DNA of 64,000 nucleotides from Planctomycetota bacterium (lineage in GTDB: Bacteria; Planctomycetota; UBA1135; GCA-002686595). The notes under the pieces are model-generated. The model ran no database searches. It had not been told where the DNA came from and saw only the letters and a list, made by a program, of their open reading frames with translations. The first letter of the stretch is position 1; each line of letters opens with the position of its first letter. This document shows positions 46,892-55,463 of this stretch, in pieces. A program made the translations under genes and the position numbers. The DNA lies in NCBI GenBank assembly GCA_009691855.1, contig SIAI01000004.1, positions 89,536 to 153,535 of the forward strand, read 5' to 3'.

Positions 46892-47812
46892 ATGGCCGTG
46901 CGCGGCAAGAAGGACGACGAGGCGGAACGCTCCGACGCGGATGCGGCGGACGAGAAGCGCGCGCGCGGCAAGCCGGACGAGGAGCGCGGTCTGCTCGATT
47001 CCCTGAGCGAGGGCCTCGACGACATCGTGCCCGGGCTGGAAATCCTGGATCGCGAGCTCTCGCTGGAGGGTGCGCGCGCCGACCTGGTCGCGGTCGATCC
47101 CGCCGGACGGCTGCACCTGGTGCAGATCGCGGTCGAGGACGGCGACAAGGCGGCGCTGGAGGTGCTCGACACGCTGCGCGTCCTGCGCACGAATCTGGAG
47201 CTCTTCGTGCGCCACTGCGGCGAGGACCACATCAATCCCGAGCGCGCGCCGCGCCTGGTCGTGATCAGCCTCGGCGGGGATGCGCGCCTCGCGCAGCGCC
47301 TGTCTTCGCTGGCCGACGCGGGCGTGAGCGTGCTCGGCTTGCGCAGCGTGAAGAGCGCGGCCGGCGAGCGCGCCTACCTCGTGCGCCTCGACGAGGCCAC
47401 GCGCTCCGCGGGCTCGAGCGGCGGCACCGGCGGCGTGGCCGCGTTCCTGCGCACGCTGCCCGCGCGCCTCGAGCCGCTGGGTACGGCGCTGGTCGAGAAG
47501 ATGGAGCGGCTCGACGAGGAGCTCACGCCCTCGGCCGACGCCACCACGGTCGTGTGGCGCCTGGGCGGCGAGGTGCTGTGCCGCGTCGAGCGCATTGGCG
47601 AGCTCTTGCAGGCCAGCATAGCGCCGCGCCACGAGCCCTTGCCGCTGGCGGACGCGAGCGACCTCGAGAAGCTGGTCGAGCGCGCGCTCGCGCGCCTCGT
47701 GCGCGTGCTAGGCTTGACGCGCGGCGAGCGTCCGAGCGAGCCTCCTCGCTCCAGCGCGCCGCGCGGCGAGCCGCTGCTCTCGGCCGAAGAGATCCAGGCC
47801 TTCCGCGAGTAG
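46892..47812 (+). CDS. Hypothetical protein, possible PD-(D/E)XK-like N-terminal fold
   Basis: The 306-residue product has a charged N-terminus (to about 35), then LEILDRELSLEGARADLVAVDPAGRLHLVQIAVEDGD (about 50-85). The alternation of ADLVAVD and a following LVQI strand resembles the core of nuclease-like DUF91/NucS folds (D, then E/Q-x-K), but the lysine is absent and the catalytic residues are incomplete. The middle (about 95-220) is mixed alpha/beta and the C-terminus is low-complexity. It is not in an obvious operon. I do not recognise a definite family. Confidence 0.55.
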   Translation: MAVRGKKDDEAERSDADAADEKRARGKPDEERGLLDSLSEGLDDIVPGLEILDRELSLEGARADLVAVDPAGRLHLVQIAVEDGDKAALEVLDTLRVLRTNLELFVRHCGEDHINPERAPRLVVISLGGDARLAQRLSSLADAGVSVLGLRSVKSAAGERAYLVRLDEATRSAGSSGGTGGVAAFLRTLPARLEPLGTALVEKMERLDEELTPSADATTVVWRLGGEVLCRVERIGELLQASIAPRHEPLPLADASDLEKLVERALARLVRVLGLTRGERPSEPPRSSAPRGEPLLSAEEIQAFRE

Positions 47813-47984
47813 GGAAGGTCTCGGCCCCCTCCTCTCGGTCCCGTCCGGAGGCATGCCGAAAAAATAGAGCACTCCGTGGGGCGCGAGTGCGCGACCGCTG
47901 CCGAAGGGTTGAGAGGAGCCCGGCTTCCGGGCAATCGCTCCGCGCGGCGAGCCTCTCGTGCGCGGTGGGTCCCTTCGCACGTCC

Positions 47985-48914
47985 ATGAACTGGACGGACA
48001 CGCGCAAGAAGCTCTTGCAGCTCGCTTCCGGCCGGTCACAGCGGCCGGGGGGGGGAGCGTTGTCCCGTGCTCCACGTGAAGAAGGCGAGGCATCCGTGGT
48101 GCGTCCGCCCGCGGTGTCGCTGTGCATCGCCAGCGGCAAGGGTGGAACGGGAAAGTCGGTGGTCACGGCCTCGCTGGCGGCGCTGCTCGCCCCGCGGGGG
48201 CGCACGCTGCTTGTGGACGCCGACTTCGGCGTCGGCAACGCGCACATCCTGCAGGACGTCTCGCCCGAGGCGACCTGCGTGGACGTGGTCGAAGGGCGGC
48301 TCTCCGCGCGTGAAGCGCTGGTCGCCTGCGGCAAGGACCTGGACCTGTTCGCCGCGGGCTCGGGCGTGCCGCGCATGTCCGAGCTCTCCAGCTTCGAGCT
48401 GCACATGGTGGCCAGCGGCCTGCGCGAGCTCGAGAGCGACTACCGCTACCTCCTGGTGGACTCGGCCGCGGGCGTCTCGCACCAGACGATGGCCTTCGCG
48501 CGCGCCTGCGACGCGACGCTGATCGTGACCACGCCGGACCTCACGGCGATGACCGACGCCTATGCGTTCCTGAAGCTGTTGTTTGCCGGGCGCGCCGGCA
48601 CGCGCGCGTTATTGCTGGTGAATCGCGCGGCCAGCGTGGAAGAGGCCGACGAGGTCACGCGTCGCATCGCCCGCGTGGGCGAGCGCTTCCTCGGCGCCGC
48701 GCCGCGCTGCATCGGTTGGTTGCCCCACGATCCGGCGGTGTCGGCCTGCGTGAACCGCCGCGGAGTCCCGGTCACGCTCGAGCCGGGCGCCGAGGTTTCG
48801 CGCGCTCTGCGCCTGGTGGCGTCGGCCCTGGTCGAGGAGCTCGCAGCGCTCTCGCCGCTGGGCTTCGGCAGCGCCTTGCAGCGCGAGGTCGGCTTCGTGG
48901 CGCGCTTCGCGTAG
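47985..48914 (+). CDS. MinD/ParA-family ATPase (FlhG-like)
   Basis: A deviant-Walker ATPase of 309 residues. SGKGGTGKS (about 50-58) is the deviant P-loop and LVDADFGVGNAHI (about 79-91) the A' strand. VDSAAGVSHQTMAFARACDATLIVTTPD (about 162-189) and the NRAASVEEAD loop follow. FlhG-type proteins of this kind control flagellar or polar-structure number. No flagellar gene is in the window, so the role is open. A run of nine G (48047-48055) sits inside codons about 21-24 and is in frame here. ATG 47985 is chosen for the MNWTDTRKKLLQLASG leader. Confidence 0.85.
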   Translation: MNWTDTRKKLLQLASGRSQRPGGGALSRAPREEGEASVVRPPAVSLCIASGKGGTGKSVVTASLAALLAPRGRTLLVDADFGVGNAHILQDVSPEATCVDVVEGRLSAREALVACGKDLDLFAAGSGVPRMSELSSFELHMVASGLRELESDYRYLLVDSAAGVSHQTMAFARACDATLIVTTPDLTAMTDAYAFLKLLFAGRAGTRALLLVNRAASVEEADEVTRRIARVGERFLGAAPRCIGWLPHDPAVSACVNRRGVPVTLEPGAEVSRALRLVASALVEELAALSPLGFGSALQREVGFVARFA

Positions 48915-48967
48915 CGCGAATCCAGCGCTTCTGCGACACCGCGGGCGCCGTGGTTCGTGCTCGCGTC

Positions 48968-50026
48968 ATGTCGCGTTCTCTTCCCGGCTGGGTTGGATTC
49001 GTGCTCCTGTTCCTGGCACTCGCTGCGCTGCGCGCGCGGCTTCCCGAGCCGCCGCCGCCTGCGGTCCTCGCCCGCCTGCGCGCGCTGCGCGTCGAGCGCG
49101 ATCCGCGGCGCATGTGCGCGCGCGAGCTGCGCGCGCTGCCGGGCGTGGGCGAAGTCCTGGCCCAGACCCTGGCGCGCGCGCGCGACACGTATCGCGGGGC
49201 CGCGCCACTGGTATGGGAGGACGTGCCAGGCATCGGCGAGGTCCGCGCGCGCAACCTGCGCGCGTGGTGTCGCGCGCAAGGGCTCGATGCGGATCCCTTC
49301 GCGGTCGGCGTGGGCTATCCTGAACCCATGTCCGAACTCGCGCGCCACGTTTCCGTCGCCCTGCTCGCGCTGCTGACGGGCTGCGGCGGCTTGCAGGAGG
49401 AGCAAGCGCTGCCCGCCCCGGGCGCGAGTGCGCCAGCGACGACCCGCGCGCGCACCCTCGTCCTGCAGGGCGGCGCGCTGCACGCACTGGAGGCCGGAGC
49501 GGAGGGCGGGCGAGTCGTTCTGCTGCTACACGGCGCGCGCTTCACGGCCCAGACATGGAACGAGCTCGGCACGTTGTCGGTCCTCGCCCAGGCCGGCTAC
49601 CACGCCGTGGCGCTCGACTGGCCTGGTTCGGGGGCCACGCCGGCCTGGGGCGCGGTGGATGGGGACGAACTCCTGGCGGGCGTGTGCGCCGAGCTCGGTG
49701 GCCAGTCCATCGTGCTGGTCGGGCCCTCGCTCGGAGGGCGCTTCGCGGTGGAGTTCCTGCAGCGCTCTCCGGCCGCGCGTGCGGTCGCGGGCCTGGTCGC
49801 CATCGCCCCGGCCCTGACGAAAGCGGTCGAAGAGCCCTGGACACAACCGACGCTGCTCCTGTGGGGGGAGCGCGACGAGGTCGTGCCCCTGGAACGGGGC
49901 GAGGCCCTCGCCCGCCGCCTGTCCGCGCGCCTCGAGGTTCTGCCCGGCGCGGGTCACCCCTGCTATCTGGAGCAGCCGGAGCGCTTCCACGCGCTCCTGC
50001 TCGGCTTCCTTAGCACGCTTCAGTAG
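48968..50026 (+). CDS. ComEA-like HhH domain read through into an alpha/beta hydrolase lipoprotein
   Basis: One continuous frame encodes two modules. Residues about 1-110 have a hydrophobic helix (VGFVLLFLALAAL) and a ComEA-type helix-hairpin-helix pair (ELRALPGVGEVLAQTLARARD and WEDVPGIGEVRARNLRAW), which binds DNA. Residue 121 is an internal methionine opening a second leader with lipobox, MSELARHVSVALLALLTGCG, followed by an alpha/beta hydrolase (VVLLLHGARFTAQTW, VLVGPSLGGRFAVEFLQ with the nucleophile Ser, and LPGAGHPCYLEQPE with the His). The second part (49328-50026) looks like a complete lipoprotein hydrolase, so internal initiation or loss of a stop codon are both possible. Confidence 0.7.
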   Translation: MSRSLPGWVGFVLLFLALAALRARLPEPPPPAVLARLRALRVERDPRRMCARELRALPGVGEVLAQTLARARDTYRGAAPLVWEDVPGIGEVRARNLRAWCRAQGLDADPFAVGVGYPEPMSELARHVSVALLALLTGCGGLQEEQALPAPGASAPATTRARTLVLQGGALHALEAGAEGGRVVLLLHGARFTAQTWNELGTLSVLAQAGYHAVALDWPGSGATPAWGAVDGDELLAGVCAELGGQSIVLVGPSLGGRFAVEFLQRSPAARAVAGLVAIAPALTKAVEEPWTQPTLLLWGERDEVVPLERGEALARRLSARLEVLPGAGHPCYLEQPERFHALLLGFLSTLQ

Positions 50027-50093
50027 CTCGGTGGCCGGTCCGGCCGGAGGGTGGCGGGTAGTGGGGGATGGGAGCGTGCTCTACACTTCACGA

Positions 50094-50996
50094 GTGACCG
50101 CCGTTGAGACGCCGCGCGACGCGACGCGACCCGGGTTGGAGGCCGACCTCGAGCGCCTGATCCCCATCGCCCTGGCCGAAGACCTCGGGGCGGGCGACGT
50201 GACCACCGAGCCTCTGCTCGGGCCCGAGGTGCGCGCGCGCGGGCGCCTGGTGGCCAAAGCCCGTGGGCGACTGGCCGGCGGCGAGCTGTTCACGCGCGTG
50301 TTCCGGCGCCTGGATCCCGCCCTGCGCGTCGGGACCCGTGTCGCCGACGGAGCCGAGCTGGCGAGCGGCGACGTCGTGCTCGAGCTCGAGGGCACGGCGC
50401 GCGCGTTGCTCGGCGGCGAGCGCACGGCCCTGAACCTGGTGCAACACCTGTCCGGCATCGCCACCCTGACCGCGCGCTTCGTGGCCGCGGCGCGCCCGGC
50501 CCGGATCCTGGACACGCGCAAGACCACGCCCGGGCTGCGCGCGCTGGAGAAGTACGCCGTGACCTGCGGCGGCGGCGAGAACCATCGCTTCGGGCTGTTC
50601 GACGAGGTCATGCTCAAGAACAACCACGTCGATCTGGCGCGCATGGACCTGCGCACGTTGCTGGCCGCGCTGCGCGCGCGTCACGGGGCGCGCATGCGCA
50701 TCACCGCCGAGGCGCGCGACGAGCGCGAGGCCCTGGACGCGCTGGCCGGCGACGCGGACGTGATCCTGCTCGACAACTTCACGCCGGCCGCGCTGGCCAG
50801 CCTGTGCCCGCGGCTGCGCGCCGCGGCCCGCGCCAGCGCTCGCGCGCGGCCCTTGGAGCTCGAGGCCTCGGGCGGGATCACCCTCGAGAACGCCGCCGAA
50901 TTCGCGCACAGCGGCGTCGATCGGCTGTCGGTCGGCGCGCTGACGCACTCCGCTCCGGCGCTGGACCTCGCGCTGCGACTGGAGCGCCTCGCGTGA
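50094..50996 (+). CDS. nadC: Nicotinate-nucleotide diphosphorylase (carboxylating)
   Basis: It converts quinolinate and PRPP to nicotinate mononucleotide in de novo NAD synthesis. GTG 50094 gives 300 residues and the family N-terminus (IPIALAEDLGAGDVTTEPLL, about 18-37); earlier GTG codons are possible. Motifs are DTRKTTPGLRALEKYAVTCGG (about 141-161), ENHRFGLFDEVMLKNNH (about 164-180), and LEASGGITLENAAEFAHSGVD near 265. nadA/nadB are not nearby. It is followed by a GTGA-overlapping kinase-like gene. Confidence 0.94.
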   Translation: MTAVETPRDATRPGLEADLERLIPIALAEDLGAGDVTTEPLLGPEVRARGRLVAKARGRLAGGELFTRVFRRLDPALRVGTRVADGAELASGDVVLELEGTARALLGGERTALNLVQHLSGIATLTARFVAAARPARILDTRKTTPGLRALEKYAVTCGGGENHRFGLFDEVMLKNNHVDLARMDLRTLLAALRARHGARMRITAEARDEREALDALAGDADVILLDNFTPAALASLCPRLRAAARASARARPLELEASGGITLENAAEFAHSGVDRLSVGALTHSAPALDLALRLERLA

Positions 50997-51460
50997 GCCT
51001 GCGCGAGCACAAGCACGAGCTGGTCCTCGACCTGCCGGCCGCGCACCGCGACGTGCGCGTGGCGCGCAATGTCGTGCGCCACTTCGCGCGCCTGGAAGGC
51101 ATGCGCAACGACGAGATCGACAAGCTGGTGCTGATCGTCTCCGAGCTGCTGGCCAACGCCGTGGACCACAGCGGGGACGCGCCGGCCATGACCGAGCAGG
51201 ATCTGGCCAACAACACGCGCATGCACCTCGAGCTGGTGATCGGCACGCGCGAGTGGATGCTGTCCGTCAGCGACGAGGGCGGCGGCGATCCGGCGCGCGT
51301 CGGGCGCGCGATCCGCAGCGCGCAGCTGCCCGAACTCGAGGACGAGCGCGGCCGAGGTCTGTACCTGATGCGCCAGATGGTCGACAGCATGGAGGTCGAT
51401 CGCAGCGCCGACGGGCGCGGGTTGACGTTCCGCATCCTGCGCAGGCATGCCGGCCGCTGA
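50993..51460 (+). CDS. RsbW-like anti-sigma-type histidine-kinase-like ATPase
   Basis: The 155-residue HATPase domain stands alone, as in RsbW/SpoIIAB serine kinases that sequester sigma factors. It contains the N box SELLANAVDHSG (about 47-58), G1 VSDEGGGDP (about 92-100), and G2 DERGRGLYLMRQMVD (about 118-132). The GTG start overlaps the nadC stop. No cognate anti-anti-sigma or sigma gene is adjacent. It overlaps the VanZ gene start by 14 bases. Confidence 0.85.
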   Translation: MSLREHKHELVLDLPAAHRDVRVARNVVRHFARLEGMRNDEIDKLVLIVSELLANAVDHSGDAPAMTEQDLANNTRMHLELVIGTREWMLSVSDEGGGDPARVGRAIRSAQLPELEDERGRGLYLMRQMVDSMEVDRSADGRGLTFRILRRHAGR

Positions 51461-51974
51461 CGCCGGGCTGCTCACGCGCGCGCTGCGTGGGACGGGCCGC
51501 TTCCTGCTGCGCGTGCAGTTCGTTCTGGCACTGATCCTGGCCGGGTCGTGGGCCGTGCTCATCTTCGACCTCAGCTCGCAGGCGCGTCCCGTACAGCGCG
51601 GCCCGAGTCCGTTGTGGGAGCTGCTCTCCAACCTGGCCCACGCGCCGCTGTTCGGGATCCTGACGCTGCTGGTCGCGGCCGTGGTGCTGCGCGAGCGTGA
51701 CGGCAGCTGGCCGCGCCCGCGCGGCGCGCGCATCGCGCTCGTGCTCGCGATCACGCTCGCCTACGGCATCCTCGACGAGCTGCACCAGAGCCGTGTCCCC
51801 AACCGCGACGCCTCGGCCCTGGACGTGCTCACCGACTCGGTCGGGGGCGCGCTGGTGCTGTGGATCGTGTTCGCGCTCGGGCGCGCGGGCCTGCGCGAGC
51901 GCGAGCTCGTCGCGCGCCTCGCCCTGGGCCTGTTGCTGTGCCTGGCCAGTGCCGCCCTGGCCACGGTGGCCTGA
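51447..51974 (+). CDS. VanZ-family membrane protein
   Basis: A 175-residue protein with four to five hydrophobic helices and the VanZ hallmark DELHQSRVPNRDASALDVLTDSVGGAL (about 111-137), with the conserved D/E-x-x-Q and aspartate. VanZ proteins are membrane proteins of unclear biochemical function, named for teicoplanin resistance; outside that cluster they should not be read as resistance genes. It overlaps the preceding gene by 14 bases. Confidence 0.88.
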   Translation: MPAADAGLLTRALRGTGRFLLRVQFVLALILAGSWAVLIFDLSSQARPVQRGPSPLWELLSNLAHAPLFGILTLLVAAVVLRERDGSWPRPRGARIALVLAITLAYGILDELHQSRVPNRDASALDVLTDSVGGALVLWIVFALGRAGLRERELVARLALGLLLCLASAALATVA

Positions 51975-52012
51975 TTCGCTCACTCGGCCTCGCTATCCTC
52001 ACTCGCCCGCCC

Positions 52013-53446
52013 ATGAGCGATCACGATCACTACCAGAGTCCGCTATCGACGCGCTACGCCGGCGAGGCCATGCGTGTGACCTTCTCCGAGCGCCGGAAGT
52101 TCGTCACCTGGCACCGCATCTGGCTGGCCCTGGCCGAGAGCCAGCACGAGCTCGGCCTGCCGATCAGCACGGCGCAGCTGGCCGAGCTGCGCGCCAACCT
52201 CGAGTACGTCGACTTCGAGCTGGCCGAGCGCTTCGAGCGCGAGCTGCGCCACGACGTGATGGCCCACGTGCACGCCTGGGGCGAGCGCTGCCCGAATGCG
52301 CGCGGCATTCTGCACCTCGGGGCCACGTCCTGCGACGTCACCGACAACGCCGACCTCTTGATCCTGCGCGAGGCGGTGGGGCTCGTGCGCGCTCAGCTGG
52401 TCAACGTGCTGCGCGCGCTGCGCGTCTTCGCGCTCGAGTGGAAGGCGCTGCCCGTGCTCGGGCTCACGCACCTGCAGCCGGCCCAGGCGACCTCGCTGGG
52501 CAAGCGCGCCACGCTGTGGATCCAGGACTTCGCCTTCAACCTGGAGGAGCTCGACCAGGTCGACGAGCGCATCCGCCTGCGCGGCATCAAGGGCACTACC
52601 GGCACCCAGGCCTCGTTCCTGTCGCTGTTCCAGGGCGACCACGAGAAGGTACGCGAGCTGGAGCGGCGCGTGGCGACCAAGCTCGGCTTCGAGCGCTGCT
52701 TCGCCGTCACCGGCCAGACCTACCCGCGCCAGCTCGACTTCCGCATCGGCGCGGCCCTGGCCGCCATTGCGCAATCGGGCGCGAAGTTCGGCTCGGATCT
52801 GCGCCTCCTGGCCTCGCGGCGCGAGGTGCAGGAGCCCTTCGGCAAGAAGCAGATCGGCTCCTCGGCCATGCCCTGGAAGCGCAACCCGATGCGCGCCGAG
52901 CGGGTGTGCTCGCTGGCGCGGCACGTCATCGCGCAGCTCGACTCCCTGGCGCACACGGCCGCCAACCAGTGGCTGGAGCGCACCCTGGACGACTCCGCCG
53001 TGCGCCGCCTGGCGCTGCCGGAGATGTTCCTGGCCACCGACGGGCTGCTGGAGCTCGTGCTCGACGTCGGCTCGGGCCTGGTCGTGCATCCCAAGCGCAT
53101 AGAGAAGAACCTGCGCGAGGAGCTGCCCTTCCTGGCCTGCGAGCACCTGATGATGGACGCGGCCCGGAGCGGCGTCGATCGCCAGGAGGCGCACGAGCAC
53201 CTGCGGCGCGCGACGCACGAGGCCGTGGGGGTGATGCTGGAGGGCGGCGAGAACCCGCTGCGCGCCCTGCTCGAGGCCGATCCCGTGCTCAAGCCCTTCT
53301 CCGCTCGCCTGCAGTCGCTGCTCGACCCCGCGCACTCGATCGGGCGCGCCGACCGGCAGGTCGAGGAGTTCCTGCGCGAGGAGCTCGACCCGCTGCTGGC
53401 GCGCTTCAGCCACGTGCCCGAGCACCGCGCAGGCCTGCGCGTGTGA
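52013..53446 (+). CDS. purB: Adenylosuccinate lyase
   Basis: It cleaves SAICAR and adenylosuccinate in purine synthesis, releasing fumarate. ATG 52013 starts MSDHDHYQSPLSTRYAGEAM. The fumarase/ASL superfamily signature GSSAMPWKRNPMRAE (about 284-298) holds the catalytic Ser loop, and GATSCDVTDNADL (about 103) and THLQPAQATSLGKR (about 152) carry the base. The 477-residue length and sequence resemble the eukaryote/animal-type ADSL rather than the roughly 430-residue Bacillus type. A palindromic element starts 17 bases downstream. Confidence 0.95.
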   Translation: MSDHDHYQSPLSTRYAGEAMRVTFSERRKFVTWHRIWLALAESQHELGLPISTAQLAELRANLEYVDFELAERFERELRHDVMAHVHAWGERCPNARGILHLGATSCDVTDNADLLILREAVGLVRAQLVNVLRALRVFALEWKALPVLGLTHLQPAQATSLGKRATLWIQDFAFNLEELDQVDERIRLRGIKGTTGTQASFLSLFQGDHEKVRELERRVATKLGFERCFAVTGQTYPRQLDFRIGAALAAIAQSGAKFGSDLRLLASRREVQEPFGKKQIGSSAMPWKRNPMRAERVCSLARHVIAQLDSLAHTAANQWLERTLDDSAVRRLALPEMFLATDGLLELVLDVGSGLVVHPKRIEKNLREELPFLACEHLMMDAARSGVDRQEAHEHLRRATHEAVGVMLEGGENPLRALLEADPVLKPFSARLQSLLDPAHSIGRADRQVEEFLREELDPLLARFSHVPEHRAGLRV

Positions 53447-53463
53447 GCGGACCTAGCACCTAG

Positions 53464-53621
53464 TGGTGTGATTCACGCACAGGGGCCTTTATCCCGGGCC
53501 GCCCGCGCCCGCCGCGGCGTTGCGCCTTCTCCGAGACTTGCACCGAAGTCGCGTCGGCGGCGCGCCTTGCGGCGAACGCAGGCGGCCTCGGGATAAAGGC
53601 CCCTGTGCGTGAATCACACCA
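53464..53621. mobile_element. Palindromic MITE-like element, family CTAG, copy B
   Basis: The ends TGGTGTGATTCACGCAC and its complement form a perfect 33-bp inverted repeat (through GGGGCCTTTATCCCG), extended imperfectly to about 60 bp per arm, so nearly the whole 158 bp can fold into one hairpin. It is flanked by CTAG on the left (53460-53463) and CGAG on the right. It occupies the gap after purB; 53622-53828 holds no gene except the leader of the next one. Confidence 0.88.
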
Positions 53622-53828
53622 CGAGCAGCCCGTTGAGATGGTTCGTCCGCGCCCCAGGCTGCGGGCGCGCTAGGGGAGGGGCGCCGACTCCGTCGAAGTT
53701 GCCGCGGATCTTTTCGACTTCCCCGTTGTTCCTCGTCCCCTCCGTGGCCGAGGTATAGTTCCGCGGCGGACCCCCCCGCCGAAAAGCCTTTCCCCGGGCT
53801 TCCCTCTTGTCCCCTGGGTCTCTCGGCC

Positions 53829-54743
53829 GTGACGACTCCGGGCATCCCGAACGCGTACTCGCTCTCCACCTCTTGCTTCGGCACTCGCCTGCCGAGCATT
53901 CAGGACCAGATCTTCGCCGCCGTGGGCATGGGCTTCCGGCGCATCGAGCTGGGCCTGAACGAGGCCCCACCCTCGATGGAGGGGCTCGACGAGTCGCGCC
54001 GCGAGACCGGCGTGACCATCCCCTCGATGGTGGTCGGCTGCCGTGACCCGCTCAATGGCTCGATGGCCGTCGAGCGCCTGGGCAGCCTGGTGCCGGAGGA
54101 GTGCGAGCGCGCGCTGAACTCGGTGCGCCGCCACGTGCGCCTGGCGCAGCGCTGGGGCTGCAACACGATCGTCGTGCGCGGGACCAAGGCCGAGGAGCCC
54201 GTGCTGCGGCGCGAGGCCGAGGGCCTCTCGCAGCGCATCTCGCGCGGCGGTGAGAACGGTGAGCTGAAGGAGGACGTGCGCTCCTTCGTGCAGCGCATGC
54301 AGCGCAAGGCCTACAAGCAGGTCGAGCAGTTCTGCCGCTCGATGCACACGCTCTCGCAGGAGGCACCCTCGACCGTCTTCGCGGTCGAGCCGGGACGCGA
54401 GATCGACGAGCTGATCGCCTTCGAATCCATGGGCTGGGTGCTCGACGACCTGCCCAACCTCAAGTACTGGCACGACGTCGGCAGCATCCACCAGCGCGAG
54501 ACGCTGGGCCTGGCGACGCAGGGCCAGTGGCTCGACGCCTACTCGCCGCGCATGCTCGGCGTGCACCTGCAGGACGCCTCGGCCGAGGAGGCCGAGCTGC
54601 CGATCGGCACCGGCGAGGTCGATTTCAAGCTGATCGGCGAGTACCTGCCCAAGGCGGCCGAGCGCGTGCTCGAGATCGGTCCGCGCCATGGGCGCGCCGA
54701 GATCCTGGCCTCGGTGCAGTACCTGATCGACCACGGCTTCTAG
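53829..54743 (+). CDS. Sugar phosphate isomerase/epimerase (AP-endonuclease-2 TIM barrel)
   Basis: A xylose-isomerase-like TIM barrel of 304 residues. Metal-ligand strands appear as FAVEPGREIDEL (about 180-191), KYWHDVGSIHQRE (about 213-225), GVHLQDAS (about 239) and VLEIGPRHG (about 279-287). Such enzymes isomerise or epimerise sugar or cyclitol derivatives; substrate unknown. The start is GTG 53829; no clear Shine-Dalgarno sequence is present. The TAG stop (54741-54743) is part of the CTAG at the boundary of a palindromic element. Confidence 0.85.
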   Translation: MTTPGIPNAYSLSTSCFGTRLPSIQDQIFAAVGMGFRRIELGLNEAPPSMEGLDESRRETGVTIPSMVVGCRDPLNGSMAVERLGSLVPEECERALNSVRRHVRLAQRWGCNTIVVRGTKAEEPVLRREAEGLSQRISRGGENGELKEDVRSFVQRMQRKAYKQVEQFCRSMHTLSQEAPSTVFAVEPGREIDELIAFESMGWVLDDLPNLKYWHDVGSIHQRETLGLATQGQWLDAYSPRMLGVHLQDASAEEAELPIGTGEVDFKLIGEYLPKAAERVLEIGPRHGRAEILASVQYLIDHGF

Positions 54744-54839
54744 TGGTGTGATTCACGCCGAGGGGCCTTTATCCCGAGGTCGCCTGCGCCCGCCGCAAGG
54801 CGCGCCGCCGCCGCGACTTCGGTGCAAGTCTCGGAGAAG
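54744..54839. mobile_element. Palindromic MITE-like element, family CTAG, copy C (half)
   Basis: It begins TGGTGTGATTCACG after CTAG (54740-54743) and matches the reverse complement of the right half of copy B for about 96 bases, to GGTGCAAGTCTCGGAGAAG, then stops matching. The other half is absent. The truncation point lies 17 bases from the 3' end of the small minus-strand membrane gene. Confidence 0.8.
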
Positions 54840-54855
54840 CGTCGTCTTCGCGCCT

Positions 54856-55167
54856 TCAGGCCAGCGACAGGCCCGCGCTCGTTCCGCTGCCGCGTCCGAA
54901 GAAGCGCCAGGCCGCCCACAGGCCCGCCAGGACCAACACGTTTCCGCAGAGCCAGGCACAGAACATCGCGAACCACGGCAGGCGTTGCAGCAGACTCTCT
55001 TGTTCCTTCAGCGCAACGGGCGCCGGCGTGCTCAGCAGAGACGAGTCCGCGGCGCTGGAATTCACCTGCGCTACGCCCGCGCGGTCTTCCGTCGCGCGCG
55101 TTTCGCGGAACGCCACCAGGCATAGGCCGAGGAACAGGATCGAGAGGCTGAGGAGGAGGGTCTTCAC
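54856..55167 (-). CDS. Small two-helix membrane protein
   Basis: The 103-residue product has an N-terminal hydrophobic helix (LLLSLSILFLGLCLVAF, about 4-20), a hydrophilic middle and a second helix (WFAMFCAWLCGNVLVLAGLWAAWRFF, about 68-93). GTG 55167 is chosen as start; a run of eight C (G on the plus strand, 55174-55181) sits about 6 bases upstream, where a Shine-Dalgarno sequence would be expected. Family not recognised. Confidence 0.55.
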   Translation of the reverse strand: MKTLLLSLSILFLGLCLVAFRETRATEDRAGVAQVNSSAADSSLLSTPAPVALKEQESLLQRLPWFAMFCAWLCGNVLVLAGLWAAWRFFGRGSGTSAGLSLA

Positions 55168-55463
55168 GGCAGCGGGGGGGGACGCGAGCGGCGTGCAGAC
55201 TCGAAGGCTGTGCCAGGGGCCCCGTGCTCGGTGCGCGGCAATCCAGCCCACGCAGGGCGTGTTGCCGGCGTCCGGCGATCTCGATTCCAGCCCACGGTCC
55301 AAGCGCCGGACGTGGGCGCGGAGTGCGCCGCGCGTTCGATCCCCTGGCTCCAGCGCGTCCCGCGGAGAGCGTCTGTTCGCCCGTTTCTATTCGTCAGGAG
55401 TAGGAACGCCGTTCTCGGGTCACACAGCCCGGGCCCAGGATCCTCCCGTCCGCACCCGATAGG

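Noticed and set aside
51447..51974. VanZ as a teicoplanin-resistance gene
   Set aside because: The family is widespread outside glycopeptide resistance clusters, and no other van gene is present.
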